15,149 nucleotides of DNA, taken from contig CAZAUJ010000022.1 in assembly GCA_964488355.1 (NCBI GenBank), positions 1-15,149 of the forward strand. The letters are read 5' to 3'. Origin of the DNA: Thermoanaerobaculum sp964488355 (GTDB lineage Bacteria; Acidobacteriota; Thermoanaerobaculia; Thermoanaerobaculales; Thermoanaerobaculaceae). Made by a program: the position numbers and the translations under genes. Below the pieces are notes generated by a model, which saw nothing but the letters and a program-made list of their open reading frames with translations, did no database searches and was not told the DNA's origin. Shown here in pieces: positions 1-12,976 of the stretch (its first letter is position 1; the number at the start of each line of letters is the position of its first letter).

Positions 1-52
1 CGAAGGCGGCCGCACCGTCGGCGCCGGCACCGTCACCGAAATCCTGGAGTGA
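1..52 (+). CDS. tuf: Elongation factor Tu, C-terminal end only (partial)
   Basis: The first 52 bases read in one frame (codons from base 2, stop TGA at 50-52) as EGGRTVGAGTVTEILE. This is the conserved last strand of EF-Tu domain 3, the GTPase that carries aminoacyl-tRNA to the ribosomal A site. Only the last 16 residues are present and the rest lies upstream of the window. A second tuf gene begins at 15095, so the genome carries two copies in the same orientation about 15 kb apart. The rpmG start is 24 bases downstream with no terminator between them, so this tuf and rpmG are probably co-transcribed. Identification from 16 residues is safe because the GRTVGAG motif is nearly invariant in EF-Tu. 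Confidence 0.93.
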   Translation, partial: EGGRTVGAGTVTEILE

Positions 53-76
53 GGCGGTCGCCGTTAGGGGGCCTTT

Positions 77-226
77 ATGCGCGAGAATATTCAGCTGGCG
101 TGTGGCGATTGCAAGCGGCGTAACTACACGGCGACGCGCAACAAGAAAAAGCAGAGCGCTCGTCTGGAGTTGAAGAAGTACTGCAAGTTCTGTCGCCGCC
201 ACACGCTGCATCGGGAAGTGAAGTAA
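77..226 (+). CDS. rpmG: 50S ribosomal protein L33, zinc-binding form
   Basis: A 49-residue ORF encodes a small basic protein with two CxxC pairs, C9-x2-C12 and C36-x2-C39. This is the zinc-binding (C+) version of large-subunit protein L33, which sits near the ribosomal E site. The start MRENIQLAC and the run YTATRNKK are typical of the family, and the length is normal. The ATG is preceded by AGGGGG at 66-71 with a 5-base spacer, a plausible ribosome binding site. The gene lies between tuf and tRNA-Trp, a common bacterial arrangement leading into secE-nusG. The four cysteines suggest zinc-dependent folding. No zinc-free paralogue is visible in this window. Confidence 0.95.
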   Translation: MRENIQLACGDCKRRNYTATRNKKKQSARLELKKYCKFCRRHTLHREVK

Positions 227-239
227 CGCGATGTCAAGC

Positions 240-315
240 AGGCCAGTAGCTCAATTGGTAGAGTCCCGGTCTCCAAAACCGGTGGTTGGGGGTTCGAGTC
301 CCTCCTGGCCTGCCA
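240..315 (+). tRNA. tRNA-Trp (anticodon CCA), CCA end encoded
   Basis: A 76-base cloverleaf can be folded by eye. The acceptor stem AGGCCAG (240-246) pairs with CTGGCCT (305-311). The D stem GCTC/GAGT (249-252/261-264) has one G-U pair. The anticodon stem CCGGT/ACCGG (266-270/278-282) closes the loop CTCCAAA with anticodon CCA at 273-275. The T stem GGGGG/CCCTC (288-292/300-304) has one G-U pair and the loop TTCGAGT. The discriminator is G312 and CCA is encoded at 313-315. It decodes UGG as tryptophan. It lies 13 bases after rpmG and 25 bases before secE, with no promoter or terminator of its own visible, so it is probably excised from a polycistronic transcript. Confidence 0.97.
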
Positions 316-340
316 TAGGAATTCCGGGGAGGCGGGTGCA

Positions 341-541
341 ATGAAATGGTGGGAGCAGCTTAAATCGTTCCTCCGGGAGGTTTCGGCGGAAACCAAGAAG
401 GTCACTTGGCCTTCCCGGGATGAAACGCTGGCCACCACGGTGGTGGTCATTGCGGCCTCGTTTATCTTCGGTATCTTCCTCTACTTATGTGACCTGGTTT
501 TTCTCAACCTGGTCAAGGGGCTTATTAGGGCCTTGGGCTAA
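341..541 (+). CDS. secE: Preprotein translocase subunit SecE
   Basis: This 66-residue protein is the short single-span bacterial form of SecE, which clamps SecY in the SecYEG channel of the cytoplasmic membrane. The amphipathic N-terminal part (about residues 1-31) contains the family motif with VSAETKKVTWPSR. One hydrophobic segment follows at about 33-57 (TTVVVIAASFIFGIFLYL). GGGGAGG at 326-332, 8 bases before the ATG, supports the start. Enteric SecE has three membrane spans, but most other bacteria have one, so the size is not unusual. It is followed after 16 bases by nusG, its usual partner in gene order. Confidence 0.96.
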   Translation: MKWWEQLKSFLREVSAETKKVTWPSRDETLATTVVVIAASFIFGIFLYLCDLVFLNLVKGLIRALG

Positions 542-557
542 GGGGTTTGCGCCGGTC

Positions 558-1106
558 ATGCCTTTGCGCTGGTACATTGTGCACACGTACACCGGTTTCG
601 AAGAAACCGTGAAGAAGTCTCTGGAGCAGCGTATTGAGGCGCTGGAAATGGCGGATCTTTTTGGTGAGATCCGCGTCCCGACAGAGACGGTGGTAGAGGT
701 CAGGGGCGGCAAGCGCAAGGAAGTGGAGCGCAAGCTTTTTCCGGGGTACATTCTCGTCCAGATAGACCTGGATGATCCCAAGCGAGGTGACGAGGCTTGG
801 CATTTGGTGAGAAACACGCATCGCGTTACGGGGTTTGTGGGCTCGGGGAAGAAACCCATACCCCTTACCGATGAGGAGGTGGAGCAGATGCTCCACCAGG
901 TGGTCGCGGCGAAGGAAAAGCCCAGGCCCAAGCACGTGTTCGAAAAGGGTGAGCAGGTGCGAATTACTGATGGGCCTTTTGCCAGCTTCACTGGCGTGGT
1001 GGACGATGTGAACTTGGACCGCTCCACGGTTCGGGTAATGGTAACCATTTTTGGTCGCTCGACCCCGGTGGAGCTGGAATTTACCCAAGTGCAGAAGGTG
1101 GGGTAA
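558..1106 (+). CDS. nusG: Transcription termination/antitermination protein NusG
   Basis: NusG binds the RNA polymerase clamp, suppresses or modulates pausing, and links polymerase to Rho or to the ribosome. The start used here (MPLRWYIVHTYTGFEE) gives 182 residues, the usual bacterial length. The longer frame open from 420 overlaps secE and lacks family similarity, so it is not used. The NGN domain covers about residues 3-115, with FPGYILV at 61-67. The KOW domain spans about 128-160, including KGEQVRITDGPFASFTG. The closest Shine-Dalgarno-like run, AAGGGG at 540-545, overlaps the secE stop and is 12 bases from the ATG, which is rather far, so coupling to secE translation is likely. The stop codon forms the 3' arm of a hairpin at 1081-1106. 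Confidence 0.96.
   Translation: MPLRWYIVHTYTGFEETVKKSLEQRIEALEMADLFGEIRVPTETVVEVRGGKRKEVERKLFPGYILVQIDLDDPKRGDEAWHLVRNTHRVTGFVGSGKKPIPLTDEEVEQMLHQVVAAKEKPRPKHVFEKGEQVRITDGPFASFTGVVDDVNLDRSTVRVMVTIFGRSTPVELEFTQVQKVG
1081..1106 (+). promoter_or_regulatory. Hairpin over nusG stop and rplK ribosome binding site (possible L1 operator)
   Basis: TTACCC (1081-1086) pairs perfectly with GGGTAA (1101-1106) across a 14-base loop. The loop and 3' arm contain the rplK Shine-Dalgarno-like run AAGGTGG (1095-1101), and the structure ends 6 bases before the rplK ATG. Ribosomal protein L1 is known to repress rplK-rplA translation by binding a leader site that mimics its 23S rRNA target. This hairpin is in the right place for such a site, but I did not match it to an L1 consensus. 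It could also be a chance 6-bp repeat. Confidence 0.4.
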
Positions 1107-1112
1107 TACGCG

Positions 1113-1538
1113 ATGGCTAAGAAGATTGTGGCGTATGTAAAGCTCCAGATTCCGGCGGGGCAGGCGAACCCTGCGCCCCCGGTAGGCCCGGCGTTGGGTC
1201 AACACGGCCTCAACATCATGGACTTTTGCAAGAACTTCAACGCCCGCACGCAAAAGATGGCGGGCACGATCATTCCGGTAGTGATTACCGTTTATTCCGA
1301 TCGCACCTACACCTTCGTGACCAAGACGCCGCCGGCCTCGTTCCTTTTGGCTAAGGCTGCGGGCGTGGAGAAGGGCTCCGGGGAGCCCAACCGCGTCAAG
1401 GTGGGCAGGGTTACGCGGGCGCAGGTGGAGGAAATTGCCCGCACCAAGCTGCCGGACCTGAACACCACCTCGTTGGAGGCGGCTATTCGCACCATCGAGG
1501 GCACGGCCCGCAGCATGGGTATTGAGGTGGTGCCATGA
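1113..1538 (+). CDS. rplK: 50S ribosomal protein L11
   Basis: This 141-residue protein has exactly the usual length for L11. L11 binds the GTPase-associated region of 23S rRNA and helps control EF-G, EF-Tu and the stringent response. The N-terminal domain shows the conserved AGQANPAPPVGPALGQHG (residues 15-32), including the prolines around 22-26 to which thiostrepton resistance maps in other bacteria. They look wild type here. The C-terminal rRNA-binding domain runs from about residue 70 and includes TKTPPASFLL. AAGGTGG at 1095-1101 is the likely ribosome binding site. The last codons overlap the start of rplA by four bases (ATGA), which suggests translational coupling. Confidence 0.97.
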   Translation: MAKKIVAYVKLQIPAGQANPAPPVGPALGQHGLNIMDFCKNFNARTQKMAGTIIPVVITVYSDRTYTFVTKTPPASFLLAKAAGVEKGSGEPNRVKVGRVTRAQVEEIARTKLPDLNTTSLEAAIRTIEGTARSMGIEVVP

Positions 1539-2227
1539 AGCGCTCGAAAAAGTACCTGCAGGTCAAGGCCAAGCTCCAACCCAAAAAGTACCAGCTGAGG
1601 GAGGCTTTAGAGCTGCTGAAAGAAATGCACTACACCAAGTTTGACGAGACGGTTGAGCTGGCCATGCGTTTGGGCGTGGATCCGCGTCATGCTGACCAGA
1701 TGGTGCGCGGCACTGTGCTTCTGCCCCACGGCACCGGCAGGACCAAGAGGGTGCTGGTGGTGGCGGCAGGCGATGCGGCCAAGGAAGCGCAAGAGGCGGG
1801 GGCTGACTACGTTCTGGGCGAAGAGGCGGTGGAGAAAATTCAAAGCGGGTGGTTAGACTTCGACGCGGTGGTGGCCACGCCCGACATGATGCGGCACCTT
1901 TCCAGGCTGGGTAAGATCCTGGGACCTCGTGGCCTCATGCCCAACCCCAAGACCGGGACGGTGACCACCGAGGTGGGCAAGGCGGTCAGGGAAATTAAGG
2001 CCGGAAAGGTGGAGTTTCGCGTGGACAAAACCGGCATTGTGCATGCGCCTTTGGGCAAGCTTTCCTTTCCCCTTGACCACTTGGAGGAAAATGCGCAGGT
2101 CCTCATTTCCGCTGTGCTCAAGGCCAAGCCGGCGGCAGCCAAGGGTAAGTACGTGCACTCCGTGGTGCTTTCCTCCACCATGAGCCCGGGGGTGCCTCTG
2201 GATCCGGCGCAGCTCGAAGCAAAGTGA
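1535..2227 (+). CDS. rplA: 50S ribosomal protein L1
   Basis: L1 forms the mobile stalk next to the E site and commonly represses its own operon. The 230-residue length is normal. The family signature lies at about 130-143 (GPRGLMPNPKTGTV), and the C-terminal SSTMSPGV (213-220) matches the second conserved rRNA-contacting loop. The ATG overlaps the rplK stop as ATGA, and GAGGTGG (1524-1530) inside rplK is 4 bases upstream, so re-initiation or coupling with L11 is expected. Only 10 bases separate its stop from rplJ. Confidence 0.97.
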   Translation: MKRSKKYLQVKAKLQPKKYQLREALELLKEMHYTKFDETVELAMRLGVDPRHADQMVRGTVLLPHGTGRTKRVLVVAAGDAAKEAQEAGADYVLGEEAVEKIQSGWLDFDAVVATPDMMRHLSRLGKILGPRGLMPNPKTGTVTTEVGKAVREIKAGKVEFRVDKTGIVHAPLGKLSFPLDHLEENAQVLISAVLKAKPAAAKGKYVHSVVLSSTMSPGVPLDPAQLEAK

Positions 2228-2237
2228 GGGCACGATC

Positions 2238-2762
2238 ATGTTGACGCGCGAGCAAAAAGAGCAACAACTGCAATTGTTGAAAAGCGAGCTGGCTCCTGCC
2301 ACCGGCTTGTTCGTTATGGACTTCACCGGCCTGACGGTGGCCGAGGTGACCGAACTTCGCCGCAAGGTGCGAGAGGCGGAGGGCCGCTATTTGGTGGTGA
2401 GAAACACCTTGGCCCGCATCGCGCTCAAGGGCTCGGCCAACGAGCCGCTCACCCCCCTCCTGGATGGACCGACGGCGGTAGCCTACACGAACCGAGACGT
2501 AGTGGCTCTGGCTAAGGTCCTAGCGGAGTTTGCCAAGAGCCATGAGAAGCTGCAGTTCCGCGGGGCGCTGGTCGAGGGCCGCGTGCTGGATGCCGAATCG
2601 GCCAACCGCATGGCCCTGCTACCCAGTAAGCAGGAGCTGGTAGCTCGCCTCTTGTTCCTCTTGCAGTCGCCCATGCGGCGTTTGGTGGCGGCCTTGAACT
2701 GGCCAGTGACGAGCTTGGCGGTGACCCTCAGGCAAGTGGCTGATGCAAAGCAACAAAATTGA
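2238..2762 (+). CDS. rplJ: 50S ribosomal protein L10 (stalk base P0-like)
   Basis: L10 anchors the L7/L12 dimers to 23S rRNA beside L11. The 174-residue product begins MLTREQKEQQLQLL and has the conserved VMDFTGLTVAEVTELRR (26-42) and YLVVRNTLARIAL (51-63) segments. The C-terminal helix, from about residue 132, is where L7/L12 dimers bind in the family. TGAGGG at 2225-2230 gives a 7-base spacer to the ATG. In many bacteria a long leader before rplJ carries the L10-L12 autoregulatory site. Here only 10 bases separate rplA and rplJ, so any such site would have to lie inside the rplA coding region. Confidence 0.96.
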   Translation: MLTREQKEQQLQLLKSELAPATGLFVMDFTGLTVAEVTELRRKVREAEGRYLVVRNTLARIALKGSANEPLTPLLDGPTAVAYTNRDVVALAKVLAEFAKSHEKLQFRGALVEGRVLDAESANRMALLPSKQELVARLLFLLQSPMRRLVAALNWPVTSLAVTLRQVADAKQQN

Positions 2763-2784
2763 GCCCAACGAGGCTTATAAGAGC

Positions 2785-2791
2785 AAAGGAG
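2785..2791 (+). promoter_or_regulatory. Strong ribosome binding site of rplL
   Basis: AAAGGAG at 2785-2791, followed by a second GAGGAG run, lies 8 bases before the ATG at 2800. It decides the rplL start against an in-frame upstream ATG at 2743 that overlaps rplJ and would add 19 atypical residues. It is one of the best Shine-Dalgarno matches in the window, fitting the need for several L7/L12 copies per ribosome against one of L10. Confidence 0.85.
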
Positions 2792-2799
2792 AGGAGAAA

Positions 2800-3189
2800 A
2801 TGGCACAAATCCAAGAGTTGGTCAACCAAATCAAGAACATGACAGTCCTTGAGCTCAACGACCTGGTGAAGGCGCTCGAGGAGGAGTTCGGTGTTTCCGC
2901 TGCGGCGGCTGCCATGCCGGTGGCCATGGCGGCTCCGGGTGCTGCTGCCGCGGCCGCTGCAGAGCCGGCGGAAGAAAAGACTGAGTTCGACGTGATCCTT
3001 GAGGACGCGGGCGACAAGAAGATCAACGTTATCAAGGTGGTCCGCGAGGTTACCTCCCTCGGCCTGAAGGAAGCTAAGGACCTAGTGGAGGGCGCGCCGG
3101 CCAAGGTCAAGGAAGGCGTCTCCAAGCAGGAAGCCGAGGAGATCAAGAAGAAGTTTGAGGAGGCTGGCGCCAAGGTCAAGATTGTGTGA
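2800..3189 (+). CDS. rplL: 50S ribosomal protein L7/L12
   Basis: This 129-residue protein forms the flexible stalk that recruits translational GTPases. The helical N-terminal dimerisation domain spans about residues 1-33. It is followed by a very Ala/Pro-rich hinge (about 34-57, with two alanine runs) and the globular C-terminal domain (about 60-129). The C-terminal domain carries INVIKVVREVTSLGLKEAK (75-93), the helix that contacts EF-G and EF-Tu. The start MAQIQELVNQ is set by the strong binding site at 2785-2791. It sits 37 bases after rplJ, as in most bacteria. The length is slightly above the usual 120-128 because of the alanine-rich hinge. Confidence 0.97.
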   Translation: MAQIQELVNQIKNMTVLELNDLVKALEEEFGVSAAAAAMPVAMAAPGAAAAAAAEPAEEKTEFDVILEDAGDKKINVIKVVREVTSLGLKEAKDLVEGAPAKVKEGVSKQEAEEIKKKFEEAGAKVKIV

Positions 3190-3212
3190 CAGCCGAAACC
3201 GGGCTCTGGAAT

Positions 3213-3232
3213 GCTGGGACAAGGGTCCCAGC
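3213..3232 (+). promoter_or_regulatory. Perfect 8-bp hairpin 23 bases after rplL
   Basis: GCTGGGAC (3213-3220), loop AAGG, then GTCCCAGC (3225-3232) form a perfect GC-rich stem. No T-tract follows, so it is not a canonical intrinsic terminator. In Escherichia coli the rplL-rpoB spacer holds an attenuator and an RNase III processing site. This hairpin could be a processing or 3'-end stabilising element that lets stalk-protein and polymerase messages differ in level. That role is inference from position only. Confidence 0.6.
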
Positions 3233-3334
3233 CGAGCGAGGGAGGCAGTCGAAAGGCAACGGGCGCAGGCTTGTTTAGCTGGCTTTCCTCCTGGCATCTT
3301 CACGGAAGCTTAGGGCGGGGTCTGGCCGGCATTG

Positions 3335-3377
3335 AAGCCCAGGAGCGGGTCGATTTCCGCCCGTTTCCGGGGCTTTT
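3335..3377 (+). terminator. Imperfect hairpin ending in TTTT, possible partial terminator (attenuator) before rpoB
   Basis: AAGCCC (3335-3340) can pair with GGGCTT (3370-3375). Inside it GGA/TCC (3342-3344/3366-3368) and CGGG/CCCG (3346-3349/3360-3363) can also pair. The structure ends in TTTTCC, so the run of T is only four and partly used in the stem. Full termination is unlikely, but a leaky attenuator between rplL and rpoB would fit the known need for far more L7/L12 than beta subunit. The internal loops make this a modest call. Confidence 0.35.
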
Positions 3378-3411
3378 CCTGCCTTCCCCTGGCGGCCGAG
3401 GTGCCACTTTG

Positions 3412-3425
3412 GCCCTGTACAGGGC
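3412..3425. promoter_or_regulatory. Perfect 14-bp palindrome immediately before the rpoB ribosome binding site
   Basis: GCCCTGTACAGGGC is identical to its reverse complement. It ends directly at the rpoB Shine-Dalgarno AAGGAG (3426-3431), 15 bases before the ATG. As RNA it can form a 5-bp stem with a GUAC loop, lengthened by UU/AA pairing around a bulged G3411. That extended form would occlude the first bases of the ribosome binding site. As DNA it could bind a dimeric protein, though no promoter is visible next to it. Translational control of rpoB is the simpler reading. Confidence 0.5.
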
Positions 3426-3440
3426 AAGGAGCGTTGAATC

Positions 3441-7694
<4,254 letters not shown>

Positions 7695-7703
7695 GGTGCG
7701 AAC

Positions 7704-11891
<4,188 letters not shown>

Positions 11892-11902
11892 TGCGACTGC
11901 TG

Positions 11903-11931
11903 TTGACAGGGAACGAGAAGGCGCGTAAAAT
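11903..11931 (+). promoter_or_regulatory. Near-consensus sigma-70 type promoter for rpsL-rpsG-fusA-tuf
   Basis: TTGACA (11903-11908) and TAAAAT (11926-11931) are separated by exactly 17 bases. That is a perfect -35 and a one-mismatch -10 (TATAAT). Transcription would start near 11938, leaving a leader of about 83 bases before rpsL. It lies in the short spacer after rpoC, where an independent promoter for the str operon is biologically reasonable. It is the only convincing promoter I see in the window. Confidence 0.87.
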
Positions 11932-11934
11932 TTG

Positions 11935-12000
11935 CAAGCTTTGTCGCCCAACGGCGGACGCGAGCGTTCGTGTCCCGATGGGTGATCGGAAACAAGCTTG
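11935..12000 (+). promoter_or_regulatory. Structured 5' leader of the str operon
   Basis: Three pairings fit together. The outer CAAGCTT (11935-11941) pairs with AAGCTTG (11994-12000) and is extended by GT/AC (11943-11944/11992-11993) past a bulged T. Hairpin 1 is GGACGCGA (11956-11963) with TCGTGTCC (11968-11975) and loop GCGT, eight pairs with one G-U. Hairpin 2 is CCGAT (11975-11979) with ATCGG (11985-11989). Hairpins 1 and 2 share C11975, so one pair must open if both form. The predicted start site near 11938 falls inside the outer 5' arm. Only read-through RNA from rpoC would therefore hold the complete outer stem. A role in S7 or S12 feedback is possible but unproven. Confidence 0.45.
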
Positions 12001-12020
12001 AGGAGCGAAGCGAGGTCGCG

Positions 12021-12419
12021 ATGCCAACGATAGCGCAACTGGTACGAAAGGGCCGGGCGAAGGTCGAGGAAAAAACTAAGAGCCCGGCGTTGCGTGGATG
12101 CCCGCAGAAGCGCGGTGTTTGCACCCGCGTGTACACCACAACGCCGAAGAAGCCCAACTCGGCGTTGCGCAAGGTGGCGCGTGTGCGCCTGACCAACGGG
12201 ATTGAGGTCACCGCCTACATTCCTGGTGAGGGGCACAACCTGCAGGAGCACTCGGTGGTGCTGATCCGCGGTGGGCGCGTCAAGGATCTTCCCGGTGTGC
12301 GTTACCACATCACCCGCGGTACCTTGGATGCGCAAGGGGTGGCTGATCGCAATCAAGGTAGGTCGAAATACGGCACGAAGCGCAAAAAGCAAGCTGCCAA
12401 AACGGGAGGTAAGAAGTAA
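12021..12419 (+). CDS. rpsL: 30S ribosomal protein S12
   Basis: S12 monitors codon-anticodon pairing in the decoding centre. The start MPTIAQLVRKGR gives 132 residues. An in-frame ATG at 11970 would add 17 residues unlike the family and lies in the leader, so it is rejected. GAGGT at 12012-12016 is close to the ATG (4 bases). A better GAGGAG at 12000-12005 is far (15 bases). The motifs TTTPKKPNSALRK (39-51) and RVKDLPGVRYH (86-96) are wild type at K44 and K89, the positions where streptomycin resistance usually arises. D90 is the expected methylthiolation site. The tail past residue 120 is a short basic extension. The stop TAA overlaps the rpsG start by one base (TAATG). Confidence 0.97.
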   Translation: MPTIAQLVRKGRAKVEEKTKSPALRGCPQKRGVCTRVYTTTPKKPNSALRKVARVRLTNGIEVTAYIPGEGHNLQEHSVVLIRGGRVKDLPGVRYHITRGTLDAQGVADRNQGRSKYGTKRKKQAAKTGGKK

Positions 12420-12889
12420 TGCCACGCCGTCGAACCGTCGAGCGCCGCGAGGTGATGCCGGACCCGGTGTACAACTCGCAGCTGGTAACCAAATTTATCA
12501 ATGGGATCTTGCGTCGGGGTAAGAAAAGCGTGGCCGAAAAAATTTTTTACGGAGCCATGGACATCATCCAACAGCGCACCGGCGACGATCCCATGAAGGT
12601 GTTCAAGCGAGCGATGGAACAGGTCAAACCTCAATTGGAGGTGAAGTCTCGCCGGGTGGGTGGGTCCACCTACCAGGTGCCGGTGGAGGTACCTCCCAAC
12701 CGCCAGTTGTCTCTTTCCATTCGTTGGCTGATCGCCTATGCCAAGCAGCGGCATGAGAAGTCCATGATGGAAAAGCTGGCGGCTGAGCTGATGGATGCGG
12801 CCAATAACCGTGGCGGCGCCATCAAGAAGCGCGAGGATACGCACCGGATGGCCGAGGCGAACAAGGCCTTCAGCCACTACCGGTGGTAA
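12419..12889 (+). CDS. rpsG: 30S ribosomal protein S7
   Basis: S7 nucleates assembly of the small-subunit head and binds the 3' domain of 16S rRNA. The product is 156 residues, the usual size, and begins MPRRRTVERREVMPDPVY. It contains VTKFINGILRRGKKSVAE (23-40) and the conserved GGSTYQVPVEV (81-91), with RWLIAYAKQR further on. GGGAGGT at 12404-12410 inside rpsL lies 8 bases before the ATG, which shares its A with the rpsL stop. In E. coli S7 represses through a site between rpsL and rpsG. Here there is no spacer, so such a site would have to be inside rpsL or in the upstream leader. Confidence 0.97.
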   Translation: MPRRRTVERREVMPDPVYNSQLVTKFINGILRRGKKSVAEKIFYGAMDIIQQRTGDDPMKVFKRAMEQVKPQLEVKSRRVGGSTYQVPVEVPPNRQLSLSIRWLIAYAKQRHEKSMMEKLAAELMDAANNRGGAIKKREDTHRMAEANKAFSHYRW

Positions 12890-12976
12890 CAGGTAGCAGC
12901 CCATGTGGTCGTTGCTGGTAAGAAAGGGAAGTTAGAAGCGGATAGGCCTTAGAGGCCGGAAAGGTTCTTTGAAAAG
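12890..12976 (+). promoter_or_regulatory. Spacer and fusA leader with two small hairpins
   Basis: The 87-base spacer between rpsG and fusA has no convincing promoter or terminator. AGCAGC (12895-12900) can pair with GTTGCT (12911-12916), including one G-U. GGCCT (12945-12949) pairs with AGGCC (12953-12957) around a three-base loop, 19 bases before the fusA ATG. GGAAAGG (12958-12964) follows directly and is the best Shine-Dalgarno candidate, though its 12-base spacer is long. Both stems are short and may be chance. Confidence 0.3.

Noticed and set aside
124..450. 108-codon minus-strand frame across rpmG, tRNA-Trp and secE
   Set aside because: It runs antisense through a tRNA gene and two conserved protein genes, so it is not a credible coding region.
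2743..2799. Longer rplL start adding 19 residues
   Set aside because: The extension overlaps rplJ and is unlike L7/L12. The strong AAAGGAG at 2785-2791 points to the ATG at 2800.
3271..3300. TTGTTT with a possible -10 downstream as an rpoB promoter
   Set aside because: At the right spacing the -10 would read about GCATCT, which matches the consensus too poorly to call.
12903..12935. 10-codon mini-frame MWSLLVRKGS before fusA, possible leader peptide
   Set aside because: It has only a weak AGGT upstream, no run of regulatory codons and no terminator pair. Chance is the better explanation.
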